NCBI GenBank assembly: GCA_015272215.1
Contig: JACYMD010000050.1
Coordinates: 33,015 to 97,014, forward strand
Length of the DNA: 64,000 bases
Source of the DNA: Rivularia sp. T60_A2020_040
Lineage (GTDB): Bacteria; Cyanobacteriota; Cyanobacteriia; Cyanobacteriales; Nostocaceae
Direction: 5' to 3'
The position numbers and the translations under genes were made by a program. Shown piece by piece: positions 33,801 to 41,423 of this stretch (its first letter is position 1; each line of letters starts with the position of its first letter). The notes below the pieces were generated by a model. That model had not been told where the DNA came from and made no database searches. It saw only the letters and a program-made list of their open reading frames with translations.

Positions 33801-35666
33801 AGAATTACTAACTTCAAGCAAATTATCTTCTAATATTTTGGCGACATCTTCATGAGGTATGATTTCCGTTTTTTCCCAAATATTACCCAAATTTGCTATT
33901 ACTTCCGTTGAAGAATCATCGAATAAATCACTATAATCTTCTTCTTCTTTTGGTGTTTCAAATTCACCAAATAAAGTATTTAAACCGACTTCCTCAAAAT
34001 TTGGTAAATCAAATATTTCCTCTTGTGCTGTAATATCTGGGACTTCATCCACCGCAGCTTCTGTAAATAAATCGTCAAAATCAAGAGTTTTTTCGGTAGA
34101 TTGTTGACTATGAGAAACAGGTTGATCAAAAAGCGAATCTAATTCATCTTCACCAGTATTGTAATCATTATTATCATCGAAACTAAGTTCGAGTAAATCA
34201 TTAATTTCTTGTTCACCATCATTTGCAAATAAATCATCACCCGCAAACTCTTTACTACCAGTATTTTTAAAATCTTCTAAATCTAATTCGGAAAAATCTT
34301 CACCAAACAACTGCACTATTGTCATTTCTTCTTTCGCAGTTGTTGGGTTATCTTGAGAACTTTCCTGTTCAAACGAGAGAAAATCGGCAAATTCGCTATC
34401 GGTATCTTTAGCTTGATCAATATTGGCTTCTACATCGCCATCGCGTTTTTGTGACTTCTCAATTTTTTGATCAATTATTTTCTCTTGTTGCCAATTTTCA
34501 TCAAGTTCAGAAGACTCTCCTGCAAATAAATCTGCTAAAGTATTTAATTCAGATACTCCTACTTCTGGACCGTGAATATTTAATTCATGAATTACTGTCG
34601 GTGCATCGCGATCGACACTATCATCAACATTATCGTCCAATTGGTCAGATAACTCAAACAAACTGTTAATATTGTCTTCTGCTTCAACGCTATCGGCTTG
34701 ATTATTCTGATCTGTTAAATACAAAGCCTCCACAGCCGCAACTTCTGAATAATTATCTGGTTGTGGGTTTACGAGTAATTCCGTGTCGGGTTGATCAAAC
34801 TCTAAATTGCTGATATCCAAAAATTCCACTTCAGCAGCCGGAATTAATGCTTCTAATTGCTCACTAATGACAATTTGATTTTCTCGATTTGCTAAAACTA
34901 GCTCCAACGCCTGTTTAATCTCAGTAATCGCAATTTTGGCTAAAGTTAGATAAGTATTTTCTTCAGTTGCGATCGCTTTTGTCACCGAACGACACAAATG
35001 GCTCCAAGCAGATAAGTTGAATTTATATCCTAATCCTGCTAAATAATCAGTACATTCACATAGCTTTTGCCGATTTTCAGCGGTGGCTGGCTGTTTAAAT
35101 AATTGCAACATCTGCCGCAGTTTACTTAGTACTTCTGCTTGCAGTTGGCGATAATTATTTCCAGTAGACACTGCGGTATTTTCTAGGTTTTGTTGTATTT
35201 TACGATTCTCAGTGTCGGCAACAACCCCATTTCCACCAGTAGACTGTTGCACCAGCTTTTCTAAATGTTCGTGGAGCCAAGTAAATACAGGTTCAGCTTC
35301 AGCCATTAAAGTATTTGCAGTTTCCTCCGTCAAACCAAAAGGGCCGCTCAAATGCTCTAATAGCACTTTTAGAGTATCGGAAACCCCAAGAAACAAAGAT
35401 TCCAGCTTTTGATCGATTTTGACCGGACTATCCTTAAGGACCTTAAAGCAATCTTCAAGACGGTGAGAAGTACGCTGAATGCTATTCAAGCCAAGCATTG
35501 CTGCTCCTCCTTTAATCGAGTGAGCAGCCCGGAAAACTTCGTTAATTAAATCTGGGTCATTAAGAGTACTCTGGAGATTTAACAACCCCTGCTCAATAGT
35601 ATTCAGGTGGTCTGTTGCTTCCTCAATAAAGTATCCTAAAATGCGTTGTTGTTGTTCCGGTAGCAT
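30852..35666 (-). CDS. hmpE: CheA-type hybrid histidine kinase of the Hmp system
   Basis: 1604 residues from the ATG at 35666. It is the kinase that, with HmpD and HmpC, forms the chemosensory array controlling type IV pilus motility in hormogonia. N-terminal Hpt domain with the phospho-accepting His in RAAHSIKGGAAMLG (residue ~49). A very acidic, low-complexity linker spans ~290-960 and contains a 33-residue tandem repeat. The P3 dimerisation helix comes next (LMRVPVKHLDNLSNLVGELV), then a HATPase with N-box LLNNAIVHGIE and VSDDGAGID, a CheW-like domain, and a C-terminal receiver with CDIVFCDIEMP. All catalytic motifs are intact. Last gene of a minus-strand cluster, 182 bp after hmpD. An ATCCAAA array lies directly upstream of its start. 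Confidence 0.92.
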   Translation of the reverse strand: MLPEQQQRILGYFIEEATDHLNTIEQGLLNLQSTLNDPDLINEVFRAAHSIKGGAAMLGLNSIQRTSHRLEDCFKVLKDSPVKIDQKLESLFLGVSDTLKVLLEHLSGPFGLTEETANTLMAEAEPVFTWLHEHLEKLVQQSTGGNGVVADTENRKIQQNLENTAVSTGNNYRQLQAEVLSKLRQMLQLFKQPATAENRQKLCECTDYLAGLGYKFNLSAWSHLCRSVTKAIATEENTYLTLAKIAITEIKQALELVLANRENQIVISEQLEALIPAAEVEFLDISNLEFDQPDTELLVNPQPDNYSEVAAVEALYLTDQNNQADSVEAEDNINSLFELSDQLDDNVDDSVDRDAPTVIHELNIHGPEVGVSELNTLADLFAGESSELDENWQQEKIIDQKIEKSQKRDGDVEANIDQAKDTDSEFADFLSFEQESSQDNPTTAKEEMTIVQLFGEDFSELDLEDFKNTGSKEFAGDDLFANDGEQEINDLLELSFDDNNDYNTGEDELDSLFDQPVSHSQQSTEKTLDFDDLFTEAAVDEVPDITAQEEIFDLPNFEEVGLNTLFGEFETPKEEEDYSDLFDDSSTEVIANLGNIWEKTEIIPHEDVAKILEDNLLEVSNSQVSEAISPDLELEDLEDNSNDSTFSSDTLDDLLELTLSAENADDRDLLVTAEEDNLSLIEVDNQDVQKSSAVEDYFLATFSEQDNLNLLEVDDNDVEQLAVEDLIEEDLFTTFSEQDNLNLLEVDDNDVEQLAVEDLIEEDLIEEDLFTSFSEQDNLNLLEVDNDIDNPFAQPSPEIDYTESSFDLEIAAEVISHKDSSQELEKITTNSEAQLIDDLFSQDIAFDDEISLQATSKEEKITFLPFNSESNQEEELKFDDFSDLESLLEQQEFPDAEFAALEDLLVFNNDQENDTPVAVNTEDTSTINDEFSDLENLLKQANTSIPRTSQSNSTSPKNTRSSKGEQLMRVPVKHLDNLSNLVGELVVNRNTLEQDQERMRQSLDNLLHQVQNLSDVGARMQELYERSLLEASLLASRKDNSGGGNYNFNTDRGFSELEMDRFTPFHTLSQEMIELIVRVRESASDIDFVVEDNERVARQFRQVTSQLQEGITRSRMEAFSQVTTRLERGVRDNSIKCGKQVNLIIEGQDTLVDKMILQYLTDPLTHLLNNAIVHGIETPEERESRGKPAQGTIKIRAFHQGNQTVISVSDDGAGIDAEKVKKKAVKVGLITAEQAKTISRMEVYELLFHSGFSTKDEADQLAGRGVGMDVVRTSISEIRGAITTDSSLGKGTKFTIRLPLTLSICKALCCVSDKARIAFPMDGVEDTMDMPVKSIREDADGKKYILWRERKLPFRPLKELLTFNRLLSRGIVYGGNRDDDMISVIAVRSGNTMIALQIDQVLSEQEIVIKQFEGPAPKPVGVAGATILGDGRIMPIVDVLELIDIFEGRTSKQSTVSLWEQKDTFIPVEPADAKIDPTVLIVDDSITVRELLSLTFTKAGYRVEQARDGQEAWDKLRSGLPCDIVFCDIEMPRCDGLELLSRIQKNPDLNNLPIAMLTSRGADKHRQMAIQLGASGYFTKPYLEEALLEAAVRMLKGEKLVVTS
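33314..33570. repeat. 99-bp tandem repeat inside hmpE
   Basis: The segment beginning CGACTTCAAGTAAATTTAAA occurs at 33314, 33428 and 33527. The second interval is 99 bp; the first is 114 bp because CTTCGATTAAATCTT-type 15 bp is duplicated inside it. The encoded unit contains EQDNLNLLEVDDNDVEQLA. A fourth, more diverged unit lies to about 33660. Confidence 0.92.
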
Positions 35667-35672
35667 AATCAA

Positions 35673-35709
35673 TTTTGGATTTTGGATTTTGGATTTTGGA
35701 TTTTGGATT
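35673..35709 (+). repeat. TTTGGAT array (ATCCAAA on the hmpE strand) directly before hmpE
   Basis: Four to five perfect heptamers, ending 7 bp from the hmpE ATG. Complementary to the array at 35818-35850. Confidence 0.93.
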
Positions 35710-35817
35710 ATTCTGATCTTTAATCAAGTTGCAAGAATAATTTTTTGTGGGTGGATTTTGGACTACTTATGAATTTTTAGATTTGATAATTGATAGCGAA
35801 ATTGCTTGTATAACCTG

Positions 35818-35850
35818 AAATCTAAAATCTAAAATCTAAAATCCAAAATT
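35818..35850 (+). repeat. ATCTAAA/ATCCAAA array (TTTAGAT on the hmpD strand) directly after hmpD
   Basis: Four heptamers beginning at the hmpD stop. Together with 35673-35709 it could fold the hmpD-hmpE spacer into a ~30-bp stem with a ~108-nt loop and a few mismatches. Confidence 0.92.
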
Positions 35851-38665
35851 ATCTCGATTCCGCAGTTTCGACTCGGAAACGTTCCACGGAGGAAATCAAA
35901 TCGCGGGATACACCGACTAAATGCTGCAAGGCTCCAGAGACTCTTTGGGCTTCTTGAGAAGTTTCTTGAGCGGTTAATTCTACCGATTGCATTACTTGAG
36001 CCACAGCACGAGATGTTTCCGTTTGTTCCACAGTATCTGTAGTAATAGAACGTACTAGTATATCGATTCGATTGGCAACTTGAATGATATTTTCCAAGGA
36101 ACGTTTAGCTTCTTCAGCTAATTTTGTACCTTTAATTACTTGTTGTGTACCTTCTTCCATTGCAGTCATTACAGAGCCGGTTTCGCTCTGAATTTGCATG
36201 ACAATTTGTTCGATTTCCTTCAATGATTTGGCAGACTTATCAGCTAGCTGACGAACTTCATCGGCAACAATGGCAAACCCCCGTCCCGATTCTCCCGCAC
36301 GAGCCGCTTCAATACTGGCATTGAGAGCTAATAAATTAGTTCTCGAAGCAATCTGAGAAATCAAAGCGACAATTTTAGAAATTTCCTGGGAAGATTCCGC
36401 CAATCGCTTGACTTTTCGAGTTGTTTCAGCAACAGTTTCTCTAATTTCCAAAATACCTGCTACAGTATTTTCCACAGCTTCCCCACCTTTAAGAGCAATT
36501 TCGCTAGCATCGCGGGCTACTGCTTCGGCTTCTCTAGCGGCTTCGGCTACCCTTTGAATCGAATCAGTCATTACCTGTACAGAATTGAGTGTTACCGCCA
36601 ATTCTTCCGCTTGTCGTAAAGCATCACTAGATAAAGCTCTGGCAAAAGTTTCCGAATTTGTCGCTCCTTTAGTAACTTCTCTGGCTGCGACTTTTACCTG
36701 TTGAACAATATCCCGAAGATTTTGAATCGTCAGGTTGAAAGCATCCGCAACCGCTCCGAGTACGTCGGCTGTAACTTCCGCTTGCACCGTCAAATCACCT
36801 CTGGCTGCTCCTTCCACATCATCAAGCAAACGAATTACCTGACGCTGTAAATTTTCTTTCGCTTCTTCCTGCTCTTGAGCTTTGCGTGTAGCTTCATGGG
36901 TTGTGGTAAAAATCACCCGCGCCATTTCATTAAAGCCAGCAGCTAACTGCCCAAATTCATCTTCAGAATACACCGTAGCTTGTGCGTTCAAATTACCCTT
37001 ACGTACACAATCAAACTGAGTTTGTAAATCCTTGGTGGTACGGCGAACTTGTTTGAGAGTCAGATGCCCCATTGTTCCCGCCGTTACAAAACCGGCGATT
37101 CCTGCTGCTAAAGACATAGCCCAACCAGTATTGCGTATAGATTCCCGCTGGTTAGGAGCAGAAAAACTTGTCGCGCCGAAACTAACAACTGCGACTACTA
37201 CACTGGAGGTAATCCCCACCATTCCCGCAGTTAACCATTGTTTTGTTTCCAATGGAGCATTTTCTAAAATCGCAAAAATTCCTTGATCGACATTTACTTG
37301 CGGTTCTATTTTATTGCGATCGTTCTGAGTAAAAACTGGAACCGCTTCTTGGGAATTGGAAATACTAAAGAGTTCTGCATCCCTTTGCTCTGAAGGAGCA
37401 TTATCGGTTTCTATACTGTCTCCAAATTCACCATCGGAGCTACTATTACTAATTCCAGCAGAAGTAGAGTTTTGTGAGTGGTTACTGCTCAAATTGCCAT
37501 TAGTTTGCAGCGAACCAGAATGAGGAAGTATATCAGAAAATGTCGGATTTCCCGCAGATAAATCGAAAGCTGAAATATTGCCTAAATCATCAAATTCATC
37601 AAATTCATCTAAATATTCGATGTTATTGCTGTTATCGCTGGCTTTAATAATACTTTTCGTTTCTTCATTATTAGTTGCAAAATCGTCAGTACCAAAAACT
37701 TCTTCAAATGCTTCTAAATCAAAACTGTCATCCTGATTTTGTAAATTTTCTTGAGATTCCGGATATTGCTTTGATTCTGCTTGAGACAAATCATCATCAA
37801 AAAACTTGCTCGGCAAGCTAAAACTTTCACTATCTTCGACCGGATTATCCTCGAAAAATACATCTTCCTCTTGTAAACTGTTACTGGGTGGTAATTCAGT
37901 TTGTACAAAGGGATTTTCCTGGAAATTTGTCTCCGATTCTAAATATAAAAGAGTCGAATCTTCAGCGGAATCTTGGGAAATATCTGCCCTTATATCTTCT
38001 TGCCAAAAAGAAGGTAATTCCAGTTCGGGTTTTGAAATTTCTCCATCGTTTTGATGAACATCTGCTTGTACATCCTCATTTTGAGCAAAAGGATTATCAC
38101 TCAAATTATCTGCTTGTAAATTCGGTATTGCATCAAATACCTGACTATCATCGCCTAAATCAAATGGACTAGTTAAAGCAGGTTCGTTGAGTAACTCTGT
38201 AACTTCTTCATTTTCATTTTCATTTTGATTAAAAGCAGAAAAAGTCAAGTTATTACTGTCCGAATTGCTGTTAACATCGTCATCCAAAAAATTATCGACA
38301 GACTTTTCTTCCTTGGGGAAAAAATCCGATAAATTTATATCTTGACTTCCATGATCAACTTCGTGACTTTGGACATCTGATTGGATTTGATTTTGATAAT
38401 TATTGATATTTTCCAGACCATTACGAGCAAAATCAACAATTTCTGGGTTATCCGTTAAATTTAATACCGCCTCATATTCACCTTGTGCAACATCGTACTT
38501 TTGTAAAACATAATATATGTGACCCCTGAGTAAATGGGTATTGGGGTCATCAGTCAAATGCTGTACTACCTGGTCAATCAGTTCAGCTGCCTGTTGATAA
38601 TCTTTCTGTACATAGGCTTTATAAGCCTGCTGATATATTTGTGTATAATCTATACTTGGTGCCAT
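35849..38665 (-). CDS. hmpD: Methyl-accepting chemotaxis protein (PilJ-like) of the Hmp system
   Basis: 938 residues from the ATG at 38665. The longer frame to 38767 overlaps hmpC by 85 bp, while GAAAGGAGG sits 6-14 bp before 38665 and 18 bp after the hmpC stop, so the shorter start is chosen. Order: two or three TPR-like helices (DYTQIYQQAYKAYVQKDYQQ); a long acidic linker (~95-445); two membrane segments (WLTAGMVGITSSVVVAVVSF and AMSLAAGIAGFVTAGTMG); tandem HAMP-type helices (LRDIVQQVKVAAREVTKG region); and the MCP signalling hairpin with the conserved tip EISKIVALISQIASRTNLLA and NASIEAARAGESGRGFA. There is almost no periplasmic loop between the helices, so it senses inside the cell or membrane. 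It forms arrays with HmpC and HmpE. Confidence 0.94.
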   Translation of the reverse strand: MAPSIDYTQIYQQAYKAYVQKDYQQAAELIDQVVQHLTDDPNTHLLRGHIYYVLQKYDVAQGEYEAVLNLTDNPEIVDFARNGLENINNYQNQIQSDVQSHEVDHGSQDINLSDFFPKEEKSVDNFLDDDVNSNSDSNNLTFSAFNQNENENEEVTELLNEPALTSPFDLGDDSQVFDAIPNLQADNLSDNPFAQNEDVQADVHQNDGEISKPELELPSFWQEDIRADISQDSAEDSTLLYLESETNFQENPFVQTELPPSNSLQEEDVFFEDNPVEDSESFSLPSKFFDDDLSQAESKQYPESQENLQNQDDSFDLEAFEEVFGTDDFATNNEETKSIIKASDNSNNIEYLDEFDEFDDLGNISAFDLSAGNPTFSDILPHSGSLQTNGNLSSNHSQNSTSAGISNSSSDGEFGDSIETDNAPSEQRDAELFSISNSQEAVPVFTQNDRNKIEPQVNVDQGIFAILENAPLETKQWLTAGMVGITSSVVVAVVSFGATSFSAPNQRESIRNTGWAMSLAAGIAGFVTAGTMGHLTLKQVRRTTKDLQTQFDCVRKGNLNAQATVYSEDEFGQLAAGFNEMARVIFTTTHEATRKAQEQEEAKENLQRQVIRLLDDVEGAARGDLTVQAEVTADVLGAVADAFNLTIQNLRDIVQQVKVAAREVTKGATNSETFARALSSDALRQAEELAVTLNSVQVMTDSIQRVAEAAREAEAVARDASEIALKGGEAVENTVAGILEIRETVAETTRKVKRLAESSQEISKIVALISQIASRTNLLALNASIEAARAGESGRGFAIVADEVRQLADKSAKSLKEIEQIVMQIQSETGSVMTAMEEGTQQVIKGTKLAEEAKRSLENIIQVANRIDILVRSITTDTVEQTETSRAVAQVMQSVELTAQETSQEAQRVSGALQHLVGVSRDLISSVERFRVETAESR

Positions 38666-38670
38666 TTCTT

Positions 38671-38679
38671 GCCTCCTTT
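38671..38679 (-). promoter_or_regulatory. Strong Shine-Dalgarno site that fixes the hmpD start
   Basis: On the minus strand GAAAGGAGG precedes ATG 38665 with a short AT-rich spacer. It rules out the in-frame start at 38767 inside hmpC. Confidence 0.8.
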
Positions 38680-38682
38680 CGG

Positions 38683-39213
38683 TTATCCAGCCCACCGGGC
38701 ACTCCGTAAAATTGCCATTTGGTCGAGCAACCGTAGACACCGAGAAATTTCGGTATCTATGAACCATTCTCCTTTGAGAAAAGGAGCCATGGTATCCGGC
38801 ACGTTGGTAGGCACTCTTAGATGCTGTACATCAAGCCAGTCCATACCTCCGATTTCTTCAACGGCCAAACCCACTATCGTATCTTGTTCTTCGATCGCAA
38901 TCACTGAAATTTCTGCCCTATCGGTATTCAATGGAGTTGTTTCTCCAAGAAACTGACCCAAGTCAGCTACCCAAATCACACGACCTCTTAAATTTAGAGT
39001 ACCCAAAAGTAAAGGTGAAACATTAGGAATCGGAGTCATTCTGTCAGGACTTAATTGAATTACCTCCCGGATACCAGTTGCTGGTAGTGCAAACTCCTGA
39101 TGCGAGAAAATGAAAAACCGTAAATGTAATTCCCCGTCCTTACTTTCGACATTTAATTCAGGACGGAGCTGATCTTGTCCGACACCTCCTAAAAAATCCG
39201 GTTTGTGATCCAT
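38683..39213 (-). CDS. hmpC: CheW-like adaptor of the Hmp system
   Basis: 176 residues forming one CheW domain: LRFFIFSHQEFALPATGIREVIQL, MTPIPNVSPLLLGTLNLRGRVIWVADLGQFLG, and IVGLAVEEIGGMDWLD. It couples the receptor HmpD to the kinase HmpE. The ATG at 39213 follows hmpB by 13 bp and the gene ends 17 bp before hmpD, so the three are tightly co-transcribed. Length and motifs are standard; no odd feature. Confidence 0.95.
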   Translation of the reverse strand: MDHKPDFLGGVGQDQLRPELNVESKDGELHLRFFIFSHQEFALPATGIREVIQLSPDRMTPIPNVSPLLLGTLNLRGRVIWVADLGQFLGETTPLNTDRAEISVIAIEEQDTIVGLAVEEIGGMDWLDVQHLRVPTNVPDTMAPFLKGEWFIDTEISRCLRLLDQMAILRSARWAG

Positions 39214-39226
39214 ATCGCTTTAATCC

Positions 39227-39592
39227 TTATCCTCGCAGCAGTTGTTTGACAGTTCCCACTAACTCGGTGGGTTGAAAAGGTTTGGCAATATAAGCATCCG
39301 CCCCTTGTTTCATTCCCCAGTAACGGTCGAATTCTTCCCCTTTAGAGGAACACATCACAACCGGCACATTTTGAGTTTTCGGATCGGACTTCAACCGGCG
39401 ACAAACTTCATAACCATTCATCCGGGGCATGACGATATCTAACACTACTAAATCGGGACAAATATTTTGAATTGTCTGTAGTGCCTCTAGTCCGTCCGAA
39501 GCGTGAGTGACTGACAAACCACTCGCCCTCAGCAGGTCTGTAATCATCTCCCTTTGTGCAATACTATCTTCCACGATCAGAACTGTACTCAT
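39227..39592 (-). CDS. hmpB: CheY-like single-domain response regulator of the Hmp system
   Basis: 121 residues, a lone receiver domain. Acidic pocket from VLIVEDS (Glu/Asp near residue 8), phosphorylated Asp in DLVVLDIVMPRMNGYE, conserved Ser/Thr in VMCSSKG, and Lys in YIAKPFQPTE. It is phosphorylated by HmpE and probably acts on the type IV pilus motor. Followed by hmpC after 13 bp; 169 bp separate it from hmpA. Confidence 0.95.
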   Translation of the reverse strand: MSTVLIVEDSIAQREMITDLLRASGLSVTHASDGLEALQTIQNICPDLVVLDIVMPRMNGYEVCRRLKSDPKTQNVPVVMCSSKGEEFDRYWGMKQGADAYIAKPFQPTELVGTVKQLLRG

Positions 39593-39761
39593 AAATGTCT
39601 CATTACCTCCCGATGTAGATGTCCCTTTATTAGGAACATTCCCTAGTCTCCCCGAATTGTGCTGTATTAAAAAAATTATTTATTCACGGTTCTAATAAGT
39701 ATTTTGATAATTAGCTTAATTTCCAGTTCGTGATCATATTTTTACTCTATCTTTGCTTGAA

Positions 39762-40982
39762 TCAACAAGTGCTGCTTTCTCCGACGTTAGCGATCGCACT
39801 GGAGGCTCGAACCAGATATTTTCTAATTAACAATAGCAATTCGGTTTGCTCGAAGGGCTTTGTCAAATAGTCTGTAGCCCCTACCATCTTTGCTCGAACT
39901 CTATCGATATAGCTACTTGTGCCGCTAAGCATGATAATCGGAACGAGTCGGAATGCGTTAGAGTGTCGCAGCATTGCACAAAGTTCGTAACCATTCAAAC
40001 CGGGCATGACAATATCGCATAAAATCAAATGCGGCTGTAGTTGAAAAACGCAATTGAGTGCCTCCAAAGGATTAGTAAAGGCGATTGCATTATAGCCTTG
40101 TAGTTGTAAAATAGACTTCACACTTTCGCAAATCGCTGCTGTATCGTCAATACATACTATGACTTGTTGGTTTTTCTGGGAGTGCTGCACGGTTTCTTGT
40201 TCATGGGTTAAAGATCGCACGGTATCGTCCGATACTATATGTATTAAACCCTGTTGTACATAAGGATATATTGCTTTTGCTAATGTCAAAACATCTCGAT
40301 TTAAGTAGCGAGCGAGTTGACGCAGGGAAGTTTTACCATCCGTCCAATGCTGTAATTTCTCGACAGTAGAAGAAGCCAAAGAGGAACGTAGACGGTGAAT
40401 GTCAGTTAAAAAAGGACATTGCTCTGGAGACTGAATATAGGGATATAGCTGCTTCCATTCCTGTAAATGCTTGAAAATTTTGCTCACAAGAGGCGCAATC
40501 TCCAAACTAGTCAGTTGCGGGGCTAAAGGTTGATCCGACTCAAAAATAAAATTGCCTTGACGCAAACTCAATAAATCAAAAAGAGTTTCATGTACCAACC
40601 CGTGTACAATACTACGAGCCTGAATCGGATTAATGATATCTTGCTCTAATAGTCTCCATAAATAGCCGTATTCGGGTGCAGGCAATGACTTATCAGAATC
40701 CTTTTTTGAAAGTGTTTCTTCTCCTTGCAGTTTAATTCGGTAGTACCGTAAGTAATCGCGAAGACGGAATACAGTACTATTACCTTCTTGAGAGTAGATT
40801 ATTTGACCGTTGAGGAAAAAAACAAACCAAGTCCGGGGCAAAGATTCTTCAGTATAACCGTAACCAAACTTACTAGTGTTACACGAATTATCAGCTTGAA
40901 TAAACAGTGACCCAGTTCGTTGTCCCAACTCAATCAATTGCAGGATACTGCGTACATCAATCTCACTTAAATTTCCCTGCAT
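39762..40982 (-). CDS. hmpA: PatA-type response regulator (PATAN/DUF4388 plus receiver) of the Hmp system
   Basis: 406 residues. The N-terminal ~115 residues are a PATAN (DUF4388) domain (MQGNLSEIDVRSILQLIELGQRTG, then WFVFFLNGQIIYS). A helical middle part follows, with SSLASSTVEKLQHWTDGKTS. The C-terminal receiver (about residue 275 on) has IVCIDDT, the phospho-Asp in HLILCDIVMPGLNGYE, ML-SG in IIMLSGTSS, and LTKPFEQ. PatA-like proteins regulate cell polarity and pilus activity in cyanobacteria; the fifth-gene order A-B-C-D-E fits the hmp locus of Nostoc punctiforme. It is divergent from hmpF across a 441-bp region. Confidence 0.93.
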   Translation of the reverse strand: MQGNLSEIDVRSILQLIELGQRTGSLFIQADNSCNTSKFGYGYTEESLPRTWFVFFLNGQIIYSQEGNSTVFRLRDYLRYYRIKLQGEETLSKKDSDKSLPAPEYGYLWRLLEQDIINPIQARSIVHGLVHETLFDLLSLRQGNFIFESDQPLAPQLTSLEIAPLVSKIFKHLQEWKQLYPYIQSPEQCPFLTDIHRLRSSLASSTVEKLQHWTDGKTSLRQLARYLNRDVLTLAKAIYPYVQQGLIHIVSDDTVRSLTHEQETVQHSQKNQQVIVCIDDTAAICESVKSILQLQGYNAIAFTNPLEALNCVFQLQPHLILCDIVMPGLNGYELCAMLRHSNAFRLVPIIMLSGTSSYIDRVRAKMVGATDYLTKPFEQTELLLLIRKYLVRASSAIANVGESSTC

Positions 40983-41423
40983 TTAGCAACTAGGCACTCC
41001 TTGTTATCCAGTTTACATTCTTTGTTCATTGTGTCCAATTTTTTCCAGAGTTAACAGAAATATTTGAATAATTAGCAAAAAAGATCAAAATACTCAGACA
41101 AAAATTTTACCAACTAGATGATTTTTATTTATAACTCAGCAACAATCAAAATTGAGGATTTGCAAAAAAGATTACCATCGCCATAGAGAAGTTTCTAATT
41201 TGTTGGTGTTTTTGTTCAAGTTAAACGAAATATTCCTTAATAATCCTGTTGATAGTTAGTAATAATACGGTAGCCATTGACCACTTCATAAGTAGAAAAT
41301 GTACAAATACGATGGAAGTCGATTATATAAAAATCAATATGCAATGATTAACAACGCATTAATAATGTCGTTATCTATCGTTTTAAGAAAAATCATTCAA
41401 GTACATCAATAAGGATTTGCGGT
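40983..41423. other. Divergent promoter region of hmpA and hmpF
   Basis: 441 bp of AT-rich sequence between two divergent motility genes, so it must hold both promoters. No open frame of note. I cannot point to a specific sigma-factor or regulator site with confidence. The SD for hmpF, AAGGA at 41411-41415, lies at its right edge. Confidence 0.6.

Noticed and set aside
38666..38767. Upstream extension of hmpD into hmpC
   Set aside because: GAAAGGAGG before the ATG at 38665 and the poor match of the extra residues to any MCP point to the shorter start.
38534..38956. 140-codon plus-strand frame over the hmpC/hmpD junction
   Set aside because: Antisense to two conserved genes whose junction is fixed by a strong ribosome site; its start is hydrophobic by chance from the TPR-coding region.
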